From NCBI GenBank assembly GCA_011391295.1, contig JAABQT010000023.1:1-11608 (forward strand): a DNA stretch of 11,608 bases, in the 5' to 3' direction. Each line of letters opens with the position of its first letter. The first letter of the stretch is position 1. This DNA is from Betaproteobacteria bacterium. GTDB lineage: Bacteria; Pseudomonadota; Gammaproteobacteria; Burkholderiales; SG8-39. This document shows positions 6,153 to 11,608 of the stretch, piece after piece. A program made the translations under genes and the position numbers. The notes beneath the pieces are model-generated. The model ran no database searches, was not told the DNA's origin, and worked only from the letters and a program-made list of their open reading frames with translations.

Positions 6153-7099
6153 CTGCCGGGCTTGAAGCCGGAAGCCTTGATCACCGGACCCCACTGGTCG
6201 TAATCGGCGCGCAGGATGCGCGCGAGCTCCCCGGGGCCGTAACCGGTAGGCTCGAGGCCCATCTGCTCCAGGCGTTGTTTCACCTCGGGCGAGCGCACCA
6301 CGTCGATGGCGGCCCTGGCGTACTTGTCGATCAGGTCCTTGGGCGTGCCGGCGGGCGCGAAAAGCGCATACCAGGCGCTCGCCTCGAGGTCGTAGCCGAG
6401 CTCCTTGAAGGTCGGCACCTCGGGCGCCATGGAGGCGCGCTTGGCGCCCGCCACGGCGAGCAGCCGTGCCCTGCCCGAGCGCACGGTGGTCAACGCGTCG
6501 GCGAGCACGAACATCGCCGCCTTCACCTCGCCGCCGATCAGCGCCTGCAGCGCGGGCGCGGTGCCGCGGTAGGGCACGTGGGTCATGTTGAGCCCCGCGG
6601 CCTTGGAGAACATCACGCCGAGGTAGTGCGGCAGGCTGCCCGCCGCGGCCGAGGCGTAGTCGCCCGCCTTGGGATCCTTCTTCACCAGCGCGACGTACTG
6701 GGCGACAGTCTTGGCGGGCAGTTCGGCGTTCACCACCAGCGCGAGCTGGAAGTCGCTGATGTGCGCCACCGGCGCGAAGTCCTTGAACGGGTCGTAGCGC
6801 ACCGCGGCGCCGTGCGAGTGCGGGAAGGCGACCATCGGCGCGAGCGGCGAAAGCAGGATCGTCAGGCCGTCGGGCGGCGCGTTCTTCACCGCCTCGGTGC
6901 CGACGATGCCGGCAGCGCCGGTGCGGTTCTCGACGATGGTGTTCATGCCGAGCGCGGGGCGCATCTTGTCGGCGAGCAGCCGGGTCAGCAAATCGCTCGA
7001 GGCGCCCGGCGGATAGCCGAGCACGAACTTGAGAGTCTTGTCCTGCGCTCCGGCGGGCAGGGCAAGCGTCAGGGCGAGCAGCAGGGCGGCGGTTCTCAT
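6149..7099 (-). CDS. Bug-family tripartite tricarboxylate transporter periplasmic receptor (TctC-like)
   Basis: This 316-residue protein starts with a signal peptide (MRTAALLLALTLALPAGA, cleavage likely after A18). It continues with the Bug-family pattern: FVLGYPPGASSDLLTRLLADKM near the N-terminus, VENRTGAAGIVGTEAVKNAPPDG, and VPYRGTAPALQALIGGEVKAAMF. Bug proteins bind small carboxylates or other organic solutes in the periplasm. No TctA or TctB membrane gene is in the window, which is common for the many orphan Bug genes of Burkholderiales. AGGAGG eight bases before ATG 7099 fixes the start. The gene leads an operon with the GhrA-like enzyme (TTGA overlap) and the ferritin-like protein, suggesting that the ligand is an organic acid related to the reductase's substrate. 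The solute itself cannot be read. Confidence 0.94.
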   Translation of the reverse strand: MRTAALLLALTLALPAGAQDKTLKFVLGYPPGASSDLLTRLLADKMRPALGMNTIVENRTGAAGIVGTEAVKNAPPDGLTILLSPLAPMVAFPHSHGAAVRYDPFKDFAPVAHISDFQLALVVNAELPAKTVAQYVALVKKDPKAGDYASAAAGSLPHYLGVMFSKAAGLNMTHVPYRGTAPALQALIGGEVKAAMFVLADALTTVRSGRARLLAVAGAKRASMAPEVPTFKELGYDLEASAWYALFAPAGTPKDLIDKYARAAIDVVRSPEVKQRLEQMGLEPTGYGPGELARILRADYDQWGPVIKASGFKPGS

Positions 7100-7107
7100 G
7101 GGGGCTT

Positions 7108-7113
7108 CCTCCT
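7108..7113 (-). promoter_or_regulatory. Shine-Dalgarno site of the Bug receptor gene
   Basis: On the minus strand a full AGGAGG lies eight bases before ATG 7099. It is the strongest ribosome site in the window and suggests high expression of the operon's first gene. Confidence 0.8.
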
Positions 7114-7137
7114 AGTGGCCGATGTTAGCATTTGAAG

Positions 7138-7147
7138 ATCCGCGGAT
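7138..7147. promoter_or_regulatory. 10-bp palindrome in the 92-base divergent gap, possible operator
   Basis: ATCCGCGGAT is a perfect dyad between the divergent receptor operon and the epimerase-like gene. A TTGAAG just upstream on the plus strand could be a weak -35, but no matching -10 is evident. An operator role is inferred from symmetry and location. Confidence 0.25.
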
Positions 7148-7191
7148 AGAGGCATGGCAATCCGTACCCATTTTCCCGGCAGAGTGGGCCT

Positions 7192-8232
7192 ATGAAAGTC
7201 CTCGTCACTGGCGCGAACGGCCATCTCGGCTACAACCTGTGCAAGGCGCTTCTCGCCCGGCCGGGTTACGAGGTGCGCGCATCGGTCAGGTCGCTTGGCG
7301 ACGCCGCCAAGACTGCGCCGCTGCGCGCGCTGGGAGGCATCGAGCTCGCGGAATTGAACGTGCGCGACCGCGCGCAGTTCGATGCGGCGCTCATGGGAAT
7401 CGACATTCTGTTCCACGTCGCGGCGACCTATGCGATCGTTACGAAGGGCGCTGCGGAGACCGAGGACATGATCCGCGACAGCGTGGAGGGCGTGGACGTC
7501 GCGCTGAATGCCGCGGCGAGCGCTGGTGTGAGGAAAGTCGTCCTCACCTCGTCGGTCGTCACTCTGCCGCTGCGCCGCCCCGGCGAGCCGCCCGCGACCG
7601 AGGCCGACTGGACAAGCGATCTTCGCGTGCCCTATAACCGCGCCAAGACCGAAGCCGAGCAGGCCGCCTGGCGCATCGCCGCCAAGCACAAGCTCAATCT
7701 GGTCACGGTGCTGCCCGGCGGCGTCGGCGGACCGGGCTTTCAGCGCAGGACCCCGACCATCGACATGGTCGAGGGCATCATGCTCGGATCGCTGCGATTG
7801 GGCGCACCCCCCTTGAATTTCTCCTACGTCGATGCGCGCGACGTCGCCGAGGCTCACGCCCTCGCCGCCGAGAAGGACGTCGCCGGGCGCTTCATCGTCA
7901 CCAACGATCAGGGCCCTTCGTTGATGGAATACAGCCGGACTTTGCACGACATCGACCCCGCCGTGCCCGCGGCGCCGATGGTGATGCCGGGGTTCATGAA
8001 CCGTTTCCTGCCCTTGCTGGATGTCATGAACGCCAAGCTTATCGGCTCGCCGCGTTTTGCGACGGCCGCCGGGATCGCTACCGTCGATGGCCGCCTGTTC
8101 AACTGCAGCAACATGCGCGCGCGCCGGGAGCTCGGCTGGGCACCGAAGTTCACGTTGCGCGAGAGCCTTGCCGAGACCATGCAGGCGCTGCGCGCGCTGC
8201 GGCGCGCCGAGGGGAAGCGGCGCATGGCCTGA
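7192..8232 (+). CDS. NAD(P)-dependent epimerase/reductase-like protein (extended SDR, dihydroflavonol-4-reductase type)
   Basis: This 346-residue protein has the extended-SDR pattern: TGANGHLG (6-13) at the dinucleotide site, R33 after strand beta-2, which favours NADP(H), and HVAA (75-78). A TSS segment (119-121) and the catalytic YNRAK pair (Y148, K152) follow. LPGGVGGPG (about 174-182) and YVDARDVAEAHALA are typical of the family. The C-terminal NMRARRELGWAPKFTLRESLAETMQALR matches the usual end of NAD-dependent epimerase/dehydratase proteins. Relatives reduce ketones or aldehydes or modify nucleotide sugars and hopanoid precursors; the substrate is not evident. Only a weak GAG-containing ribosome site precedes ATG 7192. 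The gene is divergent from the Bug receptor operon and converges on the MetE-like gene with three bases between stop codons. Confidence 0.88.
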   Translation: MKVLVTGANGHLGYNLCKALLARPGYEVRASVRSLGDAAKTAPLRALGGIELAELNVRDRAQFDAALMGIDILFHVAATYAIVTKGAAETEDMIRDSVEGVDVALNAAASAGVRKVVLTSSVVTLPLRRPGEPPATEADWTSDLRVPYNRAKTEAEQAAWRIAAKHKLNLVTVLPGGVGGPGFQRRTPTIDMVEGIMLGSLRLGAPPLNFSYVDARDVAEAHALAAEKDVAGRFIVTNDQGPSLMEYSRTLHDIDPAVPAAPMVMPGFMNRFLPLLDVMNAKLIGSPRFATAAGIATVDGRLFNCSNMRARRELGWAPKFTLRESLAETMQALRALRRAEGKRRMA

Positions 8233-8242
8233 GTCTCAGGCC
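8226..8242. terminator. Hairpin containing both convergent stop codons
   Basis: GGCCTGA, loop GTC and TCAGGCC form a perfect 7-bp stem. The TGA ending the epimerase-like gene (8230-8232) lies in one arm and the TGA of the MetE-like gene (complement of 8236-8238) in the other. No T-tract follows on either strand, so a bidirectional terminator is possible but not proven. Confidence 0.45.
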
Positions 8243-9327
8243 GGCCCCCACACCTCGCGCGCGACGCCGACGATCAGTTCGAGCTTGCGCCACTGGTCGT
8301 CCTGCGAGAGGGCGTTGCCGTGGTGCGTGCTGGAGAAGCCGCACTGCGGCGACAGGCACAGATCTTCCAGCGGCACGAACTTCGCCGCCTCGTCGATGCG
8401 CCGCCTGAGCATCGCCCGGTCCTCGATCTCGCCGACCTTGGTCGTCACGAGGCCGAGCACCACCTTCTTGCCCGCGGGCAGGGCGCGCAGCGGCTCGAAG
8501 CCCCCGGCGCGCGCCGAATCGAACTCCATGAAAAAGCCGTCCACATCCGCGGAGAACATCGCTTCGGCCACCGGGTCGTAGCCGCCCTCGGCGACCCAGG
8601 CGCTCTTGAAGTTGCCGCGGCAGGTGTGCAGGGTGACCGTCATGCCGGCGGGCCGGTCCCGCAGCGCTGCGCTGATGGTGTCGGCGTAGCGGCGCGGCAG
8701 CCGTGCGGGGTCGTCGCCGTTGCGCCGGCAGTTGTCCTGGATCTTCGGGTCGCACAGATACGCGAAAGCCGTGTCGTCGAGTTGCAGGTAGGTGCAGCCC
8801 GCCCGGGCGAGATGCGCGATCGCCTGGCGATAGGCAGCGGCGACGTCATCCCAGAACACCTCCAGGTCTGGATACGCCTGCTGCGAGATCGCGCCGCGTC
8901 CGCCGCGCAGGTGCAGCATCGACGGCGAGGGAATGGTGAATTTCGGCGTCGCATTGGCGATGGACTTCAGGTAAGCGAAGTGTTCCGTCATGATCGGCCT
9001 GGAGCAGCCGACTTTGCCGGTGACGGTGGCGATCGGCGGCTGCTCCTCGGTGCCGCCGAATTTCGGACCGGGATTTTTCTTCGTCGTCACGCCCTCCAGC
9101 TGCGCGAGGAAATCGAGGTGCCACCAGTCGCGGCGGAATTCGCCGTCGGTCACCGACTGCAGGCCGATGGACTCCTGCTTGCGCACGGCCTCGAGGATGG
9201 CGCGGTCCTCGATGTCCTTCAGCTCGCCCGCGGCCAGGGCGCCGGTCTTGCACTGCTTGCGTGCATTGGAAAGTTTCGCCGGGCGCAGCAGGCTGCCGAC
9301 CTGGTCGGCACGATAGGGTGGTTTCAT
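8236..9327 (-). CDS. Stand-alone MetE C-terminal-domain (cobalamin-independent methionine synthase-like) protein
   Basis: This 363-residue protein matches the catalytic C-terminal half of MetE, as in the YxjG/YxjH type. ADQVGSLLRP opens the barrel, VTDGEFRRDWWHLDFL follows, and YLQLDD comes later. The zinc ligands of MetE are preserved: H234 and C236 (LHTCRGN), E268 (GFFMEFD) and C329 (SPQCGFSS). With the N-terminal half of MetE missing (full enzymes have about 750 residues), such proteins usually act on smaller methyl donors or alternative thiol substrates; the acceptor here is unknown. No good ribosome site precedes ATG 9327. A TATGAT box at 9361-9356 on the minus strand would give a leader of about 22 bases. 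The gene is divergent from the histidine kinase and converges on the epimerase-like gene. Confidence 0.9.
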   Translation of the reverse strand: MKPPYRADQVGSLLRPAKLSNARKQCKTGALAAGELKDIEDRAILEAVRKQESIGLQSVTDGEFRRDWWHLDFLAQLEGVTTKKNPGPKFGGTEEQPPIATVTGKVGCSRPIMTEHFAYLKSIANATPKFTIPSPSMLHLRGGRGAISQQAYPDLEVFWDDVAAAYRQAIAHLARAGCTYLQLDDTAFAYLCDPKIQDNCRRNGDDPARLPRRYADTISAALRDRPAGMTVTLHTCRGNFKSAWVAEGGYDPVAEAMFSADVDGFFMEFDSARAGGFEPLRALPAGKKVVLGLVTTKVGEIEDRAMLRRRIDEAAKFVPLEDLCLSPQCGFSSTHHGNALSQDDQWRKLELIVGVAREVWGPA

Positions 9328-9354
9328 CGGGTCAGGTCACGCGCGAGTGCACGG

Positions 9355-9361
9355 TATCATA
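9355..9361. promoter_or_regulatory. Candidate bidirectional -10 element for the MetE-like gene and the histidine kinase
   Basis: The heptamer TATCATA gives TATCAT on the plus strand (9355-9360) and TATGAT on the minus strand (9361-9356), each five of six to the sigma-70 -10 consensus. The implied leaders are about 15 bases to ATG 9382 and about 22 bases to ATG 9327. The heptamer has the same TATNNTA form as the one at 3027-3033. No strong -35 is seen for either direction within this 54-base gap. Confidence 0.42.
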
Positions 9362-9381
9362 GCCGTCGAGTCAAGCCTGTC

Positions 9382-11361
9382 ATGACAGCCTCGCAACCGA
9401 CGGGAAGCATCCGCGGCAGTCTGACCTGGCGCGTGGGCGCGCTGGTCTCCGCGGCACTGCTGGTATTCGGCGTCGCTTACTACGTGGCCGTACTGATGCC
9501 CTACGGCGGGCGCATCGCCAGCGCCGGGCTTGCGGCCGCCGCCGCAAACGCGCGCGCGCACCTGTCGTCGCTGTTCGACGAAGTACACAGTGACCTGGCG
9601 CTGGCCAGGACGCGCCTGAGCGCGGAGGCTGCCAGCCCGCGCGACCCCGACGCGTTCTCGGCGCAGTTCACCAGCTACCTGCTGTACAAGGTCCATGTCA
9701 GCTCGGTGCTGTTCGCGCACGAGAGCGGGCAGGAGTTGCTGCTGCTGCAGCTGGCGGACGGCCGCTGGATGAATCGCGTCACCGATCCGGCGCTGCCGGG
9801 AAAGATCAGGCGCATCTGGCGCAATGCCGCGGGGCGCGTGACCAGCGACGCGCTGGAACTCAGCGACTACGATCCGCGCCGGCGGCCGTGGTTCCGGGGC
9901 GCGATGGCGCTTGCCTCGGACGATGCGACGAACTGGACCGAGCCGTACACGTTCTTCACCACCAGGGAGCCGGGCATCACCGCGTCGATGCGCTGGAGCG
10001 GCGAGCGTGGCGAGCGCTACGTGCTCGCGTTCGACGTTCTGTTGCGCGATCTTGCCAGGAGCGTGCGCAAGATCGAGGTCACGCGGCGCGGTTTCATCGC
10101 CATTCTGACCGCCGACGGGAAGGTGCTGGTACCGCCGCGCGTCGCGGGCCTGGACGAGGCGAAAGCCGCGGCGAGCGCGCTGTTGCCCGTCGCCGCGCTG
10201 GGCGTCGAAGCCCTGTCGCGCGCCCATGCCGCGCGCCGCGCGCAGGCGGACGCGGGAGAGGCGGACTTCACGTTCGACGACGGCACCTGGCGCGCTCGCT
10301 TCGAGCGCTTCGCGCTCGGGGGAACCTCGATCGAGATCGTGACTGCCGCGCCGAGCGCGGATTTCACGCCTTCCGTGGCCAGCCTGGCATTCGCCCTCGC
10401 CGTGACCGGGTCCGTGGTCCTGCTGGCGGGCCTGTGGCTGGCCTGGCAGCTCGCGCGCCGGGTTTCCCGGCCGCTCGAGGCGCTGGCGGTCGAAAGCGCG
10501 CGCATCGGCAGGCTCGACTTCTCGGACCGCCCGGCGGTGCGCAGCAGCTGGCGCGAGATCGACAGTCTCGCCGGGGAGCAGGCCCGCATGCGCGAGCTGT
10601 TGCGCGACGCCACCGGGCGCCTCGAGGACGCGAACCGCGGGCTCGAGGAGCGAGTGGCGCTGCGCACCCGGGCGCTCGAACTGGCGAACGCAGAGCTGGC
10701 GTCGTTCGACTACACGGTGTCTCATGATCTGCGCGCACCGCTGCGGGCGATCAACGGTTTCTGCGCCATCCTGGAGAAGGACCACGCGGCGCGGCTCGAT
10801 GACGTGGGGCGACAGCACCTGGCGCGCGTACGCGACGCGAGCGTGCAGATGGCGGACCTGATCGACGGGCTGCTGACCATGGTGCGGCACTCGTCGCGGC
10901 CGCTCGAGCTCAGGGACACCGATCTGAGCGCCATGGCCATGGAAGAGCTCGAGCAATTGCGGCGCACGGAGCCCGCGCGTCGCGTGCGTGTCGAGGTCGA
11001 GCCCGGGCTGCACGCGCGCGCCGATCCGGTGCTGTTGCGCAGCGTCCTGCAGAACCTCGTCGGCAACGCGTGGAAATACACTGCCGGGCGCGAACTGGCC
11101 GAGATCGGGTTCGGCGCCGGGGAGCGCGAAGGCGAGCGGGTGTTTTTCGTGCGCGACAACGGCGTCGGTTTCGACATGGCGCATGCGGCACGGCTGTTCG
11201 AGCCCTTCCAGCGGCTGCATGCGGAGCAGGATTTCCAGGGCATGGGCATCGGCCTTGCCAGCGTGCAGCGGATCGTTGCGCGGCACCAGGGCCGCGTGTG
11301 GGCCGAGTCGGCGCCGGGCGCCGGGGCGAGCTTCTACTTCACGCTGGGCTCGCAGGGCTGA
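9382..11361 (+). CDS. Membrane sensor histidine kinase (Cache-HAMP-HisKA-HATPase)
   Basis: This 659-residue kinase has a first membrane segment at about 18-40 and a large periplasmic region with Cache signatures (DYDPRRRPWFRGA, 162-174; WTEPYTFF, 185-192). A second membrane segment lies at about 332-354. A HAMP-like region (RPLEALAVESARI) and a coiled coil (about 405-445) lead to the H-box SHDLRAPLRAI with the phosphorylated H448. The ATPase has the N-box NLVGNAWKYT (N558, N562), DNGVGFD (592-598) and GMGIGL (620-625). Such kinases sense small periplasmic ligands, often organic or amino acids, and phosphorylate a response regulator. No regulator is in the window, so the partner is elsewhere. 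The frame stays open to 8320, but that stretch is antisense to the MetE-like gene. ATG 9382 is the first sensible start, although its ribosome site is weak. The downstream HMGL-like gene converges with 13 bases between stops. Confidence 0.94.
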   Translation: MTASQPTGSIRGSLTWRVGALVSAALLVFGVAYYVAVLMPYGGRIASAGLAAAAANARAHLSSLFDEVHSDLALARTRLSAEAASPRDPDAFSAQFTSYLLYKVHVSSVLFAHESGQELLLLQLADGRWMNRVTDPALPGKIRRIWRNAAGRVTSDALELSDYDPRRRPWFRGAMALASDDATNWTEPYTFFTTREPGITASMRWSGERGERYVLAFDVLLRDLARSVRKIEVTRRGFIAILTADGKVLVPPRVAGLDEAKAAASALLPVAALGVEALSRAHAARRAQADAGEADFTFDDGTWRARFERFALGGTSIEIVTAAPSADFTPSVASLAFALAVTGSVVLLAGLWLAWQLARRVSRPLEALAVESARIGRLDFSDRPAVRSSWREIDSLAGEQARMRELLRDATGRLEDANRGLEERVALRTRALELANAELASFDYTVSHDLRAPLRAINGFCAILEKDHAARLDDVGRQHLARVRDASVQMADLIDGLLTMVRHSSRPLELRDTDLSAMAMEELEQLRRTEPARRVRVEVEPGLHARADPVLLRSVLQNLVGNAWKYTAGRELAEIGFGAGEREGERVFFVRDNGVGFDMAHAARLFEPFQRLHAEQDFQGMGIGLASVQRIVARHQGRVWAESAPGAGASFYFTLGSQG

Positions 11362-11366
11362 GGCCG

Positions 11367-11387
11367 GGCGCGCTTCAACCGCGCGCC
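11367..11387. terminator. GC-rich hairpin between convergent kinase and HMGL-like genes
   Basis: GGCGCGC and GCGCGCC form a 7-bp stem around a 7-base loop that holds the stop codon of the HMGL-like gene (complement of 11375-11377). There is no following T-tract, so it is a weak candidate for a bidirectional terminator. Confidence 0.35.
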
Positions 11388-11608
11388 AGCCGATTCAATC
11401 CGCTTCTGGTCACCCGGCCGTGGAGCGCGCGGCCAAGCACCTTCTCGCAGTATTCGGCCGTGGCGAGCAACCCGTCCAGGTCGATCCCGGTGCCGATGCC
11501 CATGGACTCGAACAGGTTCACCAGGTCCTCGGTGCACGCGTTGCCGGTGTGGCCCCCGCCGTACTCCACGTTCGCCGGGTGGCCACCCACGCCGCCGAAC
11601 GACGAATC
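11375..11608 (-). CDS. Hydroxymethylglutaryl-CoA lyase-like protein, C-terminal 77 residues (5' end off window)
   Basis: Reading leftward from the right edge, the open frame gives DSSFGGVGGHPANVEYGGGH, then TGNACTEDLVNLFESMGIGTGIDLDGLL, and ends GRALHGRVTRSGLNRLARG. TGNxxTEDLV and the closing helix region match the C-terminus of HMG-CoA lyase-like (DRE-TIM) proteins, which cleave or form acyl-CoA carbon bonds in leucine and organic-acid catabolism. In characterised HMG-CoA lyases a flexible loop carries the catalytic cysteine as GGCP; here it reads GGHP and the following loop looks about five residues longer. The only nearby cysteine is in TGNACTED. The protein may therefore be a related lyase with another substrate. 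The upstream part, including the DRE metal-binding region, is outside the window. It converges on the histidine kinase gene. Confidence 0.85.
   Translation of the reverse strand, partial: DSSFGGVGGHPANVEYGGGHTGNACTEDLVNLFESMGIGTGIDLDGLLATAEYCEKVLGRALHGRVTRSGLNRLARG

Noticed and set aside
8320..9381. A long in-frame open stretch upstream of the histidine kinase that would extend it by 354 residues
   Set aside because: It is antisense to the MetE-like gene, has arginine/alanine-rich low-complexity composition and no domain, and the kinase's first membrane segment follows shortly after ATG 9382.
9337..11286. A 649-codon minus-strand open frame opposite the kinase
   Set aside because: The kinase frame has complete catalytic motifs. 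The antisense frame is rich in Arg, Gln, His and Ala with no recognisable domain, as expected opposite GC-rich coding DNA.
1..11608. Search by eye for a mobile element, phage, CRISPR, toxin-antitoxin or defence system
   Set aside because: No transposase, integrase, nuclease, repeat-spacer pattern or small paired genes were found; every gene fits a housekeeping, catabolic or sensory family.

Overview
The window looks like ordinary chromosomal DNA from a high-GC proteobacterium, most likely a betaproteobacterium of the Burkholderiales or a close relative. The reasons are a uniformly GC-rich sequence, a Bug-family tripartite-tricarboxylate receptor gene standing without its membrane subunits, an HMG-CoA-lyase-like gene, and several stand-alone catabolic dehydrogenases. 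I see no tRNA, rRNA, CRISPR array, transposase, integrase or phage gene. The longest gene-free stretch is 151 bases. All assignments rest on reading motifs by eye.

Left third (1-3739). A bactofilin (720-1226, minus) is followed 31 bases downstream by a trypsin-like S1C protein running off the left edge (1-688), in which all three catalytic positions appear replaced. Upstream of them is an amidohydrolase of the D-aminoacylase superfamily (1378-3027, minus). It is divergent from a classical short-chain dehydrogenase (3041-3739, plus), with only 13 bases between their start codons. A near-symmetric -10-like heptamer sits there and could serve both genes, possibly with leaderless transcripts.

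Middle (3736-8232). A perfect 12-bp palindrome marks the end of the dehydrogenase. A DUF502 membrane protein and a TfoX-N protein follow, overlapping by ATGA. Facing them is a tight minus-strand operon: Bug-type periplasmic receptor (6149-7099), GhrA-type 2-hydroxyacid dehydrogenase (5244-6152, probable TTG start, TTGA overlap) and a ferritin-like protein (4730-5242). The first two suggest uptake and reduction of a small organic or 2-oxo acid. An NAD(P)-dependent epimerase/reductase-like gene (7192-8232) diverges from this operon.

Right third (8236-11608). A stand-alone MetE C-terminal-domain protein (8236-9327, minus) converges on the epimerase-like gene; one small hairpin contains both stop codons. 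It diverges from a Cache-HAMP histidine kinase (9382-11361, plus), again across a symmetric -10-like heptamer. No response regulator is present. The window ends inside an HMG-CoA-lyase-like gene (11375-11608, minus).

I found no clear multi-gene novel system. The points most worth a second look are the two symmetric divergent -10 elements, the inactive-looking protease beside a bactofilin, the altered active-site motifs in the HMGL-like, ferritin-like and amidohydrolase proteins, and the palindromes that overlap stop codons.
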